Notes: generated by a model from the sequence alone, not told the origin. Shown: positions 18,825 through 29,173, counted from the stretch's first letter. The stretch: DNA of 64,000 nucleotides from an uncultured Aurantimonas sp. (GCA_947488615.1 CANKZU010000001.1:372001-436000); one strand, 5' to 3'. Made by a program: numbers and translations.

Positions 18825-20270
18825 ATGGCCAAGACGAACCACCCGGTCCACGCCAAGATCACCGGCCCGGTCGTGATGATCGGTTTCGGCTCGATCGGCA
18901 AGGGCACCCTACCGCTGATCGAACGTCATTTCGACTACGACAAGCAGCGAATGACGGTCATCGACCCGAACGATGCCGACAAGCATCTCCTTGACGAACG
19001 CGGCATCCGCTTCGTCAAAGAGGCGGTAACCCGGAAAAACTACCGGGATCTGTTGACGCCGCTGCTGACCGAGGGCGAAGGCCAAGGCTTCTGCGTCAAT
19101 TTGTCGGTCGATACCGGGTCGCTCGACCTGATCAAGCTCTGCCGCGAACTCGGCGTGCTCTACATCGACACCGTCGTCGAGCCGTGGCTCGGCTTTTACT
19201 TCGACGAATCCCTCTCCAACGCCGATCGCACGAACTATGCGCTGCGCGAGACCGTCCGTAAGGAGAAGCGCAAGAACCCAGGCGGGACAACCGCCGTCTC
19301 TTGCTGCGGTGCCAATCCGGGCATGGTCTCCTGGTTCGTCAAACAGGCGCTGGTCGATGTCGCCCGCGAGGTCGGCCTCGATTTCGAGGAGCCGGCGCAG
19401 GACGACCGCGACGGCTGGGCCAAGCTGATGAAGAAGGCCGGCGTCAAGGGAATCCATATCGCCGAGCGCGACACCCAGCTCGCCAAGGCGGCGAAGCCGA
19501 TGAACGTGTTCTGGAACACCTGGTCGGTCGAGGGTTTCCTGTCGGAAGGCATGCAGCCGGCGGAACTTGGCTGGGGCACGCATGAGAAGTGGATGCCGAA
19601 GAACGCCAACAAGCACAAGAAGGGCCATCAGTCGGCGATCTATCTGGAGCAGCCGGGCGCCAACACGCGGGTGCGGACCTGGTGCCCGACGCCGGGCGCG
19701 CAATACGGCTTCCTCGTCACCCACAACGAGTCCATCTCGATCGCGGATTTCTTCACCCATCGCAATCGCGACGACGAAGTGACCTACCGGCCGACCTGCC
19801 ACTACGCCTATCATCCCTGCAACGACGCGGTATTGTCTCTGCATGAGCTATTCGGCGCGGCCGGCAAGATCCAGCCGGAGCATCATGTGCTCGACGAAAA
19901 CGAGCTGACCGACGGCATCGACGAACTCGGCGTCTTACTCTACGGCCACGACAAGAACGCCTATTGGTACGGCTCGCAGCTGTCGCTGGAGGAAACCCGC
20001 AGGCTCGCGCCCTACCAGAACGCCACCGGCCTGCAGGTGACCTCGGCCGTTCTGGCCGGCATGGTCTGGGCGCTGGAACACCCCGAAGCCGGCATCGTCG
20101 AGACCGACGAAATGGACTACAAGCGCTGCCTTGAGGTGCAGTCCCCCTATCTTGGTCCGGTCAAGGGATATTTCACCGACTGGACGCCGTTGACCGACCG
20201 TCCGGGCCTTTTCCCCGAAGACCTTGATGAAAAAGACCCTTGGCAGTTCCGGAACATCCTCGTTCGCTGA
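18825..20270 (+). CDS. hss: Homospermidine synthase
   Basis: A 481-residue NAD-dependent enzyme that makes homospermidine from putrescine, the main long polyamine of many Hyphomicrobiales. The N-terminal Rossmann motif is VMIGFGSIGKGTLP, and the rest follows the bacterial Hss family closely (DTVVEPWLGFYFDE, CCGANPGMVSWFVKQAL, HNESISIADFF). Length is typical (about 480). A monocistronic unit by spacing. Confidence 0.96.
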   Translation: MAKTNHPVHAKITGPVVMIGFGSIGKGTLPLIERHFDYDKQRMTVIDPNDADKHLLDERGIRFVKEAVTRKNYRDLLTPLLTEGEGQGFCVNLSVDTGSLDLIKLCRELGVLYIDTVVEPWLGFYFDESLSNADRTNYALRETVRKEKRKNPGGTTAVSCCGANPGMVSWFVKQALVDVAREVGLDFEEPAQDDRDGWAKLMKKAGVKGIHIAERDTQLAKAAKPMNVFWNTWSVEGFLSEGMQPAELGWGTHEKWMPKNANKHKKGHQSAIYLEQPGANTRVRTWCPTPGAQYGFLVTHNESISIADFFTHRNRDDEVTYRPTCHYAYHPCNDAVLSLHELFGAAGKIQPEHHVLDENELTDGIDELGVLLYGHDKNAYWYGSQLSLEETRRLAPYQNATGLQVTSAVLAGMVWALEHPEAGIVETDEMDYKRCLEVQSPYLGPVKGYFTDWTPLTDRPGLFPEDLDEKDPWQFRNILVR

Positions 20271-20384
20271 GCATTTACCGTCCGGGTGCGCTTATGCGCA
20301 TTCGACTGGCGATGCGGCGTCGGGACGGATGGTGTCTACAATTTGAGGGAGCGGGCTTGGATCCGGTCCCTTCCGGAGCAAAGC

Positions 20385-20831
20385 ATGGCTGATACCGACG
20401 CGAAGCGCGCGGTCGTCGAAGAGGTAATGGAAGCGGTGATGGCGGGAGCCGGCGGAACGATCGCCCGCCATTTCGCTCCTGGCGCCAAAGTATCCCAGCG
20501 TAGCAACGCGGAACAATCCGACATGCCCTGGTTCGGGCGGATGGAGGGCGAATTCCAGCTTCAGGGCGAGGAACAGGCGCGGGCGTTCTTCGACGAGATG
20601 TTCAAGCGCACGACCTATCTCTCCTATGAGTTGCGCGGTCTGGTTTGCGAGATGGACGAAGCCGCCAGCCGATGCGACTGGTCACGCCGGGACGATAAGA
20701 CCGGGACGCTGATCACCGGCACGACGATGTATTGGTTCGCCTTCACCAGCGACAACCGGATACGGTCGATCGAGACGATCGGCTCGATTCATTCCGTCAT
20801 CCCGTCCCGCAAGGTCGAATCCGTCGGATAG
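20385..20831 (+). CDS. NTF2-fold (SnoaL-like) protein
   Basis: A 148-residue protein with the size and pattern of the SnoaL/NTF2-like fold: a helical first third, then strands around FFDEMFKRTTYLSYELRGL and the final TMYWFAFTSDNRIRSIETIGS. Such proteins can be small enzymes or ligand carriers; no catalytic residues can be assigned. ATG 20385 has GGAG upstream; the frame opens earlier at 20286 without support. It follows hss by 114 bases and may be read through from it. Confidence 0.72.
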   Translation: MADTDAKRAVVEEVMEAVMAGAGGTIARHFAPGAKVSQRSNAEQSDMPWFGRMEGEFQLQGEEQARAFFDEMFKRTTYLSYELRGLVCEMDEAASRCDWSRRDDKTGTLITGTTMYWFAFTSDNRIRSIETIGSIHSVIPSRKVESVG

Positions 20832-20854
20832 AGCGACGGCAAAGTACGGCTACG

Positions 20855-21622
20855 TTACCCAACCGGCTCGGCCTCGATCCAGGCCCAGGCGTCGGCTTCC
20901 CGGTCAGCGGGAAATGTGCGCATGTCGACATCGAACAACGGATTCATGGCCGAAATCATCTTGGTCATCCACCCGGGCGCGCCAACGATGACGTAGCGCT
21001 CCACCTTTCGCATGGCCGTGAGCTTCATGGGGATCAGACCGCTCTGCATGAGGATGGCTGGATCGAAGCCGCCCAAATGCTTGATCCGACCGAGCAGGCG
21101 GACCTTGTCATGACGGTCGAACAAGGCATTGATCTCAGTGAGTACGGCCGGAAATTCCGTCTCCGAGATCACGCCGTCGATTTCAAAAGCGAGAAGGTCG
21201 TCGCGCGACGTCGGCAGGAACCGAACCGCCGGGGTATCGGACTTCGGCAGCGCGGGAAGCTCGGCGGCCCATTTCAGCGCCTCGTCCACCTGCTCCGGAG
21301 CGAAGCTTTTCATGTCGAAATTCGGGAACAGCGGACCGAAGAAGCCGGTCACCGCACGGGGCCATTCCTTATCCGAGACCAGGGCGCCGCGCCTGAATTG
21401 ACGGATGTGGGAGAGGAATTCGAGGTCGGCTTTCATCCCTTCGAGCAGCGCGTCGGCGTCCATGTCCGAAAGGCCCGTGACGTCGACGCACAGGCTGATA
21501 GCGCCATGCGTGTCCAGCATAGTCTCGAGCAATTCTTTGTAGCGTTTGATATCATGGCCGGTGATCTTGCCGCTCAGCCGGAAGGCCAGAACGTGGTCTG
21601 GGGCGGGTAGTTGCGTGAACAT
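20855..21622 (-). CDS. Tandem SpoIIAA-like (STAS fold) protein
   Basis: A 255-residue protein made of two SpoIIAA-like/DUF3478 domains, about residues 1-120 and 135-255. Each has the strand-helix pattern LAFRLSGKITGHDIKRY or LAFEIDGVISETEFPA. STAS-like domains of this group are thought to sense or bind lipids or ligands, but no role is established. Most family members hold one domain, so the fusion is less common. It is convergent with the NTF2-fold gene, 23 bases apart. Confidence 0.82.
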   Translation of the reverse strand: MFTQLPAPDHVLAFRLSGKITGHDIKRYKELLETMLDTHGAISLCVDVTGLSDMDADALLEGMKADLEFLSHIRQFRRGALVSDKEWPRAVTGFFGPLFPNFDMKSFAPEQVDEALKWAAELPALPKSDTPAVRFLPTSRDDLLAFEIDGVISETEFPAVLTEINALFDRHDKVRLLGRIKHLGGFDPAILMQSGLIPMKLTAMRKVERYVIVGAPGWMTKMISAMNPLFDVDMRTFPADREADAWAWIEAEPVG

Positions 21623-21841
21623 GGCAATCTCCTTTCCTGGCTCTCAGTGAACCGGACCTTGCCACCTGCCATCAGGCCAGACCTTGATCGAGAGCAAACC
21701 ATTTAAAATGCGATAGACTTTTAAGCGACGCGTGGACTAGGCTTGCCTGACTGGTTTGGTGGTTTGCCCCCGTCGGGGTTCGGTTCGGCGCTTGGTCCTC
21801 GGCCTGGAGGATGCCGCGCCTAGATTTTTGGGGTTCTTCTA

Positions 21842-22204
21842 ATGCGTCGTCTCGCTGTTTCACTCCTGCTCGCGACTTTTGCTCTCAGCGCCTGCCAGAC
21901 CGAGCAGCGGGCACAAGTGCTGCCAGCTCAGCCGCAGGGCATCGAGGGGCGTTGGGCCTCGATCGGCGGCCCGGTCGCCTATACGGCAACCTTCCAAAAC
22001 GGCCGTTTCACCTCGGTCGAGCGGGCGACCAACGGCCTCTTGGCCTCCGGCAATTATACCGATCTCGGCCCCGGCCAGGTGAATCTGCTCTACACATCGA
22101 CCACGCGCAACCAGCAGGTTTCGGCCAATTGCAACCAGGTCGACGTGAATCGCCTTTCCTGCGCTACATCCAGCGGCAACCGCTTCGATCTCGCTCGCGC
22201 CTGA
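21842..22204 (+). CDS. Omp10-like outer-membrane lipoprotein
   Basis: A 120-residue lipoprotein. The signal peptide ends with the lipobox LSAC at residues 15-18, so Cys18 would be lipidated. The mature part matches Brucella Omp10 in pattern: QGIEGRWAS, LLASGNYTDLGPGQVNL, VNCA/C-type cysteine pair (ANCNQVDVNRLSCATSSGNRF). Omp10 is a small outer-membrane lipoprotein of Hyphomicrobiales, related in fold to the Inh/AprI barrel. It precedes hemH, as in other members of the order. Confidence 0.85.
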   Translation: MRRLAVSLLLATFALSACQTEQRAQVLPAQPQGIEGRWASIGGPVAYTATFQNGRFTSVERATNGLLASGNYTDLGPGQVNLLYTSTTRNQQVSANCNQVDVNRLSCATSSGNRFDLARA

Positions 22205-22408
22205 GGAATTTGTCGCAGGGGCCATCGCCTCGACCCGCTTCACCCTCCGGCAAAATTTCCTATATCCCAATCTCCACCGACGGCTGTCCAAAAGCCGGAC
22301 CGATGTGCGGGCCGGTTTATCGGGTGACACGGTGGCGGTGGCGCGCGGCTGGCCCGGTGACGAGGCCAGCGCGACTGTGCCCCCGCGAGACTGTGCAAGG
22401 ACGCGACG

Positions 22409-23470
22409 ATGAATGCCCTGACCAAGACGATCGCCGAGCGGGCGATCGGTCCGCTCCCTGCGGGTCATCCGCCGGTCAAACAGCCGAAGGTCGGCGTTCT
22501 CCTGGTCAATCTCGGCACGCCCGATGGCACCGATTTCAAGCCGATGCGACGCTATCTGAAGGAGTTCCTCTCCGACAAGCGGGTCATCGAATGGCCGCGC
22601 GCCGCCTGGTATCCGATCCTCTACGGCATCGTCCTCAACACGCGGCCGAAAAAATCCGGCGCCGCCTATGCCCAGATCTGGAACAAGGAACGCAACGAAT
22701 CGCCGCTGCGGACCTTCACGCGAGCCCAGGGCGAGAAACTGGCGGCGCGCATGGCCGGCGATGCCGCGGTCGTCGTCGACTGGGCGATGCGCTACGGCCA
22801 GCCGTCGATCGCCGAGCGCACCGACGCCCTTCTGGACCAGGGCTGCGAGCGCATCTTGGTCTATCCGCTTTATCCGCAATACGCGGCCTCGACGACAGCG
22901 ACGGTGAACGACAAGTTCTTCCAGCACATGATGGGCAAGCGCTGGATGCCTGCCGTGCGCACGGTGCCGGCCTATCACGACGAGCCCGTCTATATCGATG
23001 CGCTCGCCCGCTCGATCGAGACCCATCTCGCCGGTCTCGATTTTGAACCGGAGCGCGTGATTACCTCCTATCACGGCATACCGCAGAGCTATTTTCGTAA
23101 GGGCGATCCCTACCACTGCCACTGCCAGAAGACCTCGCGGCTGCTCGAGGCGCGGCTTGGTTGGCAGCCGGGCCGGCTGATGACCACCTTCCAGTCCCGC
23201 TTCGGGCCGGAGGAGTGGCTGCAGCCCTATACCGACAAGACCGTCGAGGGATTGGCCAAGGAGGGGATCAAGCGCATCGCGGTGCTCAATCCCGGCTTCG
23301 TCTCCGATTGCCTGGAGACCTTGGAGGAAATAGCCGGCGAGGCCGGCGAGATCTTCCACGAGGCCGGCGGCGAGAAGTTCAGCCACATCCCCTGCCTGAA
23401 TGATTCCGAGCCGGGCATGGACGTCATCGAGGCGATGGTGCGGCGGGAACTGAGCGGCTGGATCGACTGA
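22409..23470 (+). CDS. hemH: Ferrochelatase
   Basis: A 353-residue enzyme that inserts Fe(II) into protoporphyrin IX, the last step of haem synthesis. The VGVLLVNLGTPD start, the PLYPQYAASTTATV segment, the catalytic histidine in SYHGIPQSYF, and the QSRFGPEEWLQPYTD segment are all in place. Length is normal. It is followed at 122 bases by the SPFH-NfeD pair on the same strand. Confidence 0.97.
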   Translation: MNALTKTIAERAIGPLPAGHPPVKQPKVGVLLVNLGTPDGTDFKPMRRYLKEFLSDKRVIEWPRAAWYPILYGIVLNTRPKKSGAAYAQIWNKERNESPLRTFTRAQGEKLAARMAGDAAVVVDWAMRYGQPSIAERTDALLDQGCERILVYPLYPQYAASTTATVNDKFFQHMMGKRWMPAVRTVPAYHDEPVYIDALARSIETHLAGLDFEPERVITSYHGIPQSYFRKGDPYHCHCQKTSRLLEARLGWQPGRLMTTFQSRFGPEEWLQPYTDKTVEGLAKEGIKRIAVLNPGFVSDCLETLEEIAGEAGEIFHEAGGEKFSHIPCLNDSEPGMDVIEAMVRRELSGWID

Positions 23471-23592
23471 TGCCGACCTGGAGCATCGGCGGAAGATCGC
23501 TTGCGTCGGGCAGCGCCTGACGCGATAGTCGGACATCGGTCGGTGATACGGGTCCGCGCCGAGCGACACCGTCCCGAGCGAGTGGAGGTGAC

Positions 23593-24597
23593 ATGCTCAC
23601 GGGCTCTGGAATTTTCGTCCTCGTCCTTCTGTTCTTCGCGATCGTCGTCCTGTTCTCGACGGTCAAGACGGTGCCGCAGGGCTACAACTACACGGTCGAG
23701 AAATTCGGCCGTTACACCCGCACCCTCACGCCGGGCCTCAACATCATCCTGCCGTTCATCGAACGCGTCGGGCGCAAGCTCAACATGATGGAGCAGGTGC
23801 TGGACGTGCCGACCCAGGAGGTCATCACCCGCGACAACGCCTCGGTCGCGGCGGACGGCGTCGCCTTCTATCAGGTGCTCGACGCGGCGGCGGCCGCCTA
23901 CGAAGTCTCCGGGCTGGAAAACGCCATTCTCAATCTCGTCATGACCAATCTGCGCTCGGTCATGGGCTCGATGGACCTCGACGACCTGCTGTCGAACCGC
24001 GACGCGATTTCGGAAAAGATCCTGCGGGTCGTCGATCAGGCGGCCAATAGCTGGGGGATCAAGATCACCCGCATAGAGATCAAGGACATCAACCCGCCCA
24101 AGAACCTCGTCGATTCCATGGCCCGGCAGATGATGGCCGAGCGCGAGAAGCGCGCCGAAATTCTGGAAGCCGAAGGTTCGCGCAATGCCGCGATTCTGAG
24201 GGCCGAGGGCGAGAAACAATCGCAGATCCTGCAGGCCGAAGGCAAGCGCGAGGCCGCCTGGCGCGAAGCCGAGGCGCGTGAGCGGCTGGCCGAGGCCGAG
24301 GCGACCGCCACCCGCGTCGTCTCCGAGGCGATCGCCGCCGGCGACATCCAGGCAATCAACTATTTCGTCGCGCAAAAATACACTGAAGCCCTCGCCAAGA
24401 TCGCCTCAGCACCCAATCAGCGTGTCGTCCTGATGCCGTTGGAAGCCTCCTCGCTGATCGGCTCGATCGCCGGCATCGCCGAGGTCGCCCGCGCCACCTT
24501 CGGCGAATCCGGCCAGGCCGCCTCGCGAACCACACCGCGCGTGCCCGCAAGCGGCAACCGGGCGCCGGAGTCGCCACTGGGACGGAGCGAAACGTGA
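23593..24597 (+). CDS. SPFH/band-7 membrane protease-regulator-like protein (QmcA/stomatin family)
   Basis: A 334-residue protein with one N-terminal membrane segment (residues 4-20), an SPFH domain to about residue 190 (VPQGYNYTVEKFGRYTRTLTPGLN), and a long charged coiled coil rich in EAEARERLAEAEA. Such proteins form large membrane rings and pair with NfeD. A GGAGGTGAC ribosome binding site precedes the ATG. Its stop overlaps the nfeD start (GTGA), so the two are coupled. Confidence 0.93.
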   Translation: MLTGSGIFVLVLLFFAIVVLFSTVKTVPQGYNYTVEKFGRYTRTLTPGLNIILPFIERVGRKLNMMEQVLDVPTQEVITRDNASVAADGVAFYQVLDAAAAAYEVSGLENAILNLVMTNLRSVMGSMDLDDLLSNRDAISEKILRVVDQAANSWGIKITRIEIKDINPPKNLVDSMARQMMAEREKRAEILEAEGSRNAAILRAEGEKQSQILQAEGKREAAWREAEARERLAEAEATATRVVSEAIAAGDIQAINYFVAQKYTEALAKIASAPNQRVVLMPLEASSLIGSIAGIAEVARATFGESGQAASRTTPRVPASGNRAPESPLGRSET

Positions 24598-25058
24598 GCG
24601 TCCTCATCGAGGCACTGTCGGACTATGGCTGGTGGATTCTCGGCCTCGTTCTGCTCGCGCTCGAAGTCGTCGTGCCGGGCGTCTATTTGCTGTTCTTCGG
24701 CATAGCCGCGCTGATCGTCGGCATGAACACCGTGTTTCTCGGCACCAGCGGCTGGTTCGGCTGGGAGCAGCAGGTGCTCGCCTTCGTCGTGCTGTCGGCC
24801 ATCAGCGTCTATCTCGGACGCCGCTGGTACGGCTCGAAAAGCGAACGCGGCGAATCGGGACTGCTCAATCGCCGAACCCGCCGTCTGATCGGCCGCGAAG
24901 CCGTGTTGACTCAGGCGATCGTCAACGGTCGCGGCCGCGTCGCCATCGAGGATAGCTGGTGGAGCGTCGAGGGGCCGGACCTGCCCGAGGCGAGCCGCGT
25001 GCGCATTATCGGCGCCAAGGGATCGGTTCTGGCGGTGGAGCCGGCTCCGCCGCACTGA
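24594..25058 (+). CDS. NfeD family membrane protein
   Basis: A 154-residue protein with two to three membrane segments in the first 80 residues and a C-terminal NfeD OB-fold domain (residues about 90-150, GREAVLTQAIVNGRGRVAIEDSWWSVEG). It is the short form without the serine-protease domain. NfeD and SPFH proteins are usually encoded together and are thought to act on membrane quality control. GTG start overlapping the SPFH stop. Confidence 0.93.
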   Translation: MSVLIEALSDYGWWILGLVLLALEVVVPGVYLLFFGIAALIVGMNTVFLGTSGWFGWEQQVLAFVVLSAISVYLGRRWYGSKSERGESGLLNRRTRRLIGREAVLTQAIVNGRGRVAIEDSWWSVEGPDLPEASRVRIIGAKGSVLAVEPAPPH

Positions 25059-25082
25059 CTGACCGTGGCAGCGATTTTCGGG

Positions 25083-26081
25083 TCAGGCAACGCCGATCCG
25101 CAACAGATCGTGCAGATGCACGATCCCGACCGGCCGCTTCTGACGCACCACCATCAAAGCTGTGATGTTGAGGCTGTTGACGATGTCGAGCGCCTTGACG
25201 GTCAGCGTTTCCGGCTCGATCGTCTTGGGGTCGCGGGTCATCACCGCGTCGACCGTCTGCCTGAGAAGGTCGTCACCCAGATGCCGGCGCAGATCGCCGT
25301 CGGTGACGATGCCGGTGAGGCAGCCATCTGGATCGACCACGGCCACGCAACCGAACCCCATGCGCGACATCACGATGATCGCTTCCGACATCGGCGTGCC
25401 GGACGGAATCAGCGGCATCGCCTCGCCGACATGCATGATGTCGCCGACATGCATCAGGCTGGCGCCCAGCTGGCCGCCGGGATGGAAGACCCGGAAGTCG
25501 CCCGGCGTGAAGCCGCGACGCTCAAGCAGCGCCACCGCGAGGGCGTCGCCGAGCGCCACTTGCAGCGTCGTCGACGTGGTGGGAGCCAGGCCATGCGGAC
25601 AGGCTTCGGCCACCCGCGGCAATGTCAGCGCCTCGTCGGCCTCGCGTCCGAGCGTGGAGTCAGGGCGGGACGTGACCGCGACGAGCGGGATACGGAAGCG
25701 CCTCGAATAGGCGACGATCCCCTTCAGCTCGGCGGTTTCACCGGACCACGACATGGCGAGGATCGCGTCGCCCCGCCCGATCATGCCGAGATCGCCGTGA
25801 TTGGCCTCGGCCGGATGGACGAAGAACGCCGGCGTACCGGTCGAGGCGAAGGTAGCCGCGATCTTCGCGCCGATATGCCCGCTCTTGCCGACGCCGGTGA
25901 CGATCAGCCGCCCCTCGATCTGCTGAATGATGTCGAGAACGCGCTCGAACGACGGCGCCATGTCGGTCTTCAATAGACCCGCCAGCGCCATCAGCCCTTC
26001 GGCTTCTGTCTCGATCGTGCGCACGGCGGACAGCGCGCCGAGGCACGCGTCGACATCTTCAGGCTGGGGATTGGGAATCAC
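25083..26081 (-). CDS. kdsD: Arabinose-5-phosphate isomerase (KpsF/GutQ family)
   Basis: A 332-residue enzyme converting ribulose 5-phosphate to arabinose 5-phosphate, the first step towards Kdo for lipopolysaccharide. An N-terminal SIS domain (GKSGHIGAKIAATFASTGT, and the AMSWSGET loop) is followed by two CBS domains from about residue 215 (MSEAIIVMSRMGFGCVAVVD; VDAVMTRDPKTIEPETLTVKAL). Start ATG 26081 matches the family length (320-335). Confidence 0.94.
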   Translation of the reverse strand: MIPNPQPEDVDACLGALSAVRTIETEAEGLMALAGLLKTDMAPSFERVLDIIQQIEGRLIVTGVGKSGHIGAKIAATFASTGTPAFFVHPAEANHGDLGMIGRGDAILAMSWSGETAELKGIVAYSRRFRIPLVAVTSRPDSTLGREADEALTLPRVAEACPHGLAPTTSTTLQVALGDALAVALLERRGFTPGDFRVFHPGGQLGASLMHVGDIMHVGEAMPLIPSGTPMSEAIIVMSRMGFGCVAVVDPDGCLTGIVTDGDLRRHLGDDLLRQTVDAVMTRDPKTIEPETLTVKALDIVNSLNITALMVVRQKRPVGIVHLHDLLRIGVA

Positions 26082-26292
26082 GTTTGTCGCATGCTCCTGT
26101 CAGGCTCCGCCGCTACGGTTTCATCGCCGTCGATCGCAGCTCCTTCGGGCCGAATGATGACATGAGCCGGCATTCCAAGTCCACGACGGGATGCGTGCCC
26201 GCCCGGTAACGACTTCTTAACCATGAAAATTTACCTATCGACAAGCTCGGGTTTTGCCGCGCGTGCTCGCAAAAGGTGCAGACGACGCCGCG

Positions 26293-28023
26293 ATGGTTTG
26301 GACATTTCGCCGATTCCGATTGACGCTGGCCAGCGCCGCTCTTGGCCTCGCCTCGCCTTTCCTATCCGGGATAAGCCCGGTGGCGGTTTTCGGCCAGACG
26401 CTTGCCATGCCGGAACTTCGGACCGATGGCGAACTCCTGGGATCGCGGGGTCTCGATGGCTTGCGAACGAATACCCGCACCCTGAACAGCGCGTCCCAGG
26501 AATTGAATGCCCCGGATCTTGCGTCGCGTCCGCGAGACCTCCCGCCGCGCGACGAGGCTTTGGAGCCTCCGGTCAGCCCCTCCCCGAGGCAGGCCCAGGA
26601 ATTCGACCTGTTCGGCGGGCCTGAGACCAAAGCGGACGCACTCGACACCACGCCCCGTCGCGCGCGGCCCGCCGAACCGGTCAAAGCGGTGGATTCGCGA
26701 CTCGGCCGCGTTGACGAAACTGGCAAGGATCGAGCCGCCCAGGACGAACTGCGGCGGCAGAACCGCCGTCCGTCTGCCCGCCTTCAGCCCAGCAATCCAC
26801 CGCTCGCTGCGGGCGTCGCAGGGGAGGCCCTGGCCGCCGAGTCCAGCCTCCGGACCAACCGGCCGGCCGAGGCGATCGGACGCATTATCCGCCGCGACGC
26901 GGACGATCCCTTTGCCCCCGTCGGCATCCGCGCCGGCAGCTTCATACTCTATCCCGAACTGATCCAGACCCTTGGCGCCTCGACCAATCTCGACCAGATC
27001 CCAGCGGGAGAAGGCGGCGTCTTCAGCGAGACGACCATCTCAGCGCGGCTCCTGTCCGACTGGTCGCATGACGAGGCGGAACTGAACTCGCGTCTCACCT
27101 TCCGCCGAAACTTCTCCGGCGAGACCCGTGAAGACCCGCAAGCGGCGGTTGACGGCCGATTGCGGTTCGACCTCGACCGCGTCACGACCGCAACGCTGAG
27201 GGGCGCAGTGGCGTATCGCCGCGAGGACGTCAGCGAGATCGACGCCACCCTGCGCAATTCCGACCGCCCCGAGGTCCTCAACGCCTCGATCTCGGCGCAG
27301 CTTCAGCGCGATTTCGGCCGGCTGCGCGTCACCGGCACCGGAACGGCGGCCCGAGAGGCCTATTACGGCCTGCCCTCGGCTTCCCCCGACCAGAGCTACA
27401 CCACGCTCACGGCGGGGTTGAGGACAGGCTACGAACTGTCGCCGGCGCTCGCACCCTTCATCGAGGGCAGCGTCGGCTGGCGCCTGTTCGACGATTCGAG
27501 CAACGGGGAGACGAACGATGTCGACCGGGATTCGCTGCTGCCTTCGCTGCGCGCGGGTCTGGCGCTGGACCTCACCGAAAAGCTAACAGGCGAGATCGCG
27601 GCCGGTTACGCCTGGAACCTGCCGGACGATCCGGCCGCCGAGGCGACCGGCACGCCAACCCTCGACGCCAATCTCGTCTGGTCGCCGCGACGCGGGACGG
27701 ACGTAACCTTCGCCGCCCGCACCGCTTTCGACCCTGACACCACAGGCCAGTCGACCACGACATCCTACGAAGGTTCCATCGGCCTGCGGCACGTGCTGAC
27801 AGCCCGCACGGACCTGACCGCGGCGTTGACCGCCGAATACAGCGATTCGACGCTTCCCCAGGCAGACGAGACCACCCTGACCGGAGAAACGGGCATCACC
27901 TACTGGCTCAACCGCACCCTTGCCTTCACCGGCCTCTACAGCCATCAGGAGGTCTATGCGAAATCTCCTGGCGGCGACTACAGCGCCGACACGATCCGTC
28001 TCGGAGTGAAGCTGCAGCGCTAA
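26293..28023 (+). CDS. Outer-membrane beta-barrel protein
   Basis: About 576 residues. A signal peptide (VWTFRRFRLTLASAALGLAS) is followed by a 190-residue low-complexity region rich in proline, arginine and alanine. From about residue 205 there are repeated amphipathic strands with alternating polar and hydrophobic residues, ending at VKLQR. This is the layout of the BBP2-type outer-membrane barrel family. TTG 26254 is an alternative start; no ribosome binding site is convincing. Substrate unknown. It lies between kdsD and galU, both envelope-sugar genes. Confidence 0.78.
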   Translation: MVWTFRRFRLTLASAALGLASPFLSGISPVAVFGQTLAMPELRTDGELLGSRGLDGLRTNTRTLNSASQELNAPDLASRPRDLPPRDEALEPPVSPSPRQAQEFDLFGGPETKADALDTTPRRARPAEPVKAVDSRLGRVDETGKDRAAQDELRRQNRRPSARLQPSNPPLAAGVAGEALAAESSLRTNRPAEAIGRIIRRDADDPFAPVGIRAGSFILYPELIQTLGASTNLDQIPAGEGGVFSETTISARLLSDWSHDEAELNSRLTFRRNFSGETREDPQAAVDGRLRFDLDRVTTATLRGAVAYRREDVSEIDATLRNSDRPEVLNASISAQLQRDFGRLRVTGTGTAAREAYYGLPSASPDQSYTTLTAGLRTGYELSPALAPFIEGSVGWRLFDDSSNGETNDVDRDSLLPSLRAGLALDLTEKLTGEIAAGYAWNLPDDPAAEATGTPTLDANLVWSPRRGTDVTFAARTAFDPDTTGQSTTTSYEGSIGLRHVLTARTDLTAALTAEYSDSTLPQADETTLTGETGITYWLNRTLAFTGLYSHQEVYAKSPGGDYSADTIRLGVKLQR

Positions 28024-28042
28024 GCGGGCGGGCGACGGTCCA

Positions 28043-28948
28043 CTACGTTGCCGCGAGGGCCTCGCCGTTCGGCTCCACCGTATGGATGAGCCGTTCGATA
28101 TTATCGATCACCTTTTCCCGAATATCCGGGCGCCACAGGGCGAAGGCGACGTTGGCCTCGACAAAACCTTCCTTCGACCCGCAGTCGAAGGTCCGTCCGG
28201 TAAACGGATAGGCCGAGAATTCCTGGCGGCCCGCGAGTTTCAGCATTGCGTCGGTGAGCTGAATCTCGTTGCCGGCGCCTTTTTCCTGGGTCTTCAGGAT
28301 GTCGAAGATTTCCGGCTGCAGAATGTAGCGGCCCGAGATGTAGTAATTCGACGGCGCGTCGGCGGGTTGGGGTTTTTCCACCATGCCGTCGACCCGAAAA
28401 CCGGTCCCGACCGCCTCGCCTTCGCCGACGATGCCATATTTCTGGGTCTCGTTCGGATCGCATTGTTCGACCGAGATCACATTGCCGCCGGCGGTTTCGT
28501 AGAGCTCGACCATCGCCGCCAGACAGCCCTTTTCCGCCTGCATGATCATGTCCGGCAGAAGCAGCGCGAACGGCTCGTTGCCGACGAGGTCGCGGGCGCA
28601 CCAGACCGCGTGGCCAAGACCGAGCGGCGCCTGCTGGCGCGTGAAACTCGCTGTGCCGGGCTGCGGCTGCAGATCGTCGAGCAGCTTGAGTTCGATCGAT
28701 TTGCCGCGCTCGGCCAGAGTGTTGGAAAGCTCGACCTGGATGTCGAAATAGTCCTCGATGACGCCCTTGTTGCGGCCGGTGACGAAGATCAGGTGCTCGA
28801 TTCCGGCCTCCCAGGCCTCGTCGACGACATACTGGATGACCGGCCGATCGACGACCGTCAGCATTTCCTTCGGGATGGATTTCGTCGCCGGCAGGAAGCG
28901 CGTGCCCAAGCCCGCGACAGGAAAGACGGCTTTTCTGACTTTTTTCAT
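28043..28948 (-). CDS. galU: UTP--glucose-1-phosphate uridylyltransferase
   Basis: A 301-residue nucleotidyltransferase that makes UDP-glucose for lipopolysaccharide, exopolysaccharide and glucans. The N-terminal [23 protein letters not shown] motif is the nucleotide-binding signature, followed by [19 protein letters not shown] and the VEKP loop at about residue 185. Full length. It is convergent with the outer-membrane barrel gene, with a 19-base gap. Confidence 0.97.
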   Translation of the reverse strand: MKKVRKAVFPVAGLGTRFLPATKSIPKEMLTVVDRPVIQYVVDEAWEAGIEHLIFVTGRNKGVIEDYFDIQVELSNTLAERGKSIELKLLDDLQPQPGTASFTRQQAPLGLGHAVWCARDLVGNEPFALLLPDMIMQAEKGCLAAMVELYETAGGNVISVEQCDPNETQKYGIVGEGEAVGTGFRVDGMVEKPQPADAPSNYYISGRYILQPEIFDILKTQEKGAGNEIQLTDAMLKLAGRQEFSAYPFTGRTFDCGSKEGFVEANVAFALWRPDIREKVIDNIERLIHTVEPNGEALAAT

Positions 28949-29173
28949 GGTGGCTTGGTCCTCGGATCCGTGGCGACATGTCGCCAGAAGGCCGCTGGGT
29001 CGACGCAGTTATCTGGCATCCCGCCGCCTTTTCGCCGTGAAATAGCGAAACAACTCGGCAAAACCAGTCGACCGCGCCTTTACAACCCTGCGGAGTGGTA
29101 AACGAACTCTTAACGGCATCGCCGTAGTCTTCCAACCTCGCCCAGCCCAATGAACCGAACAAGGAGACGACAC

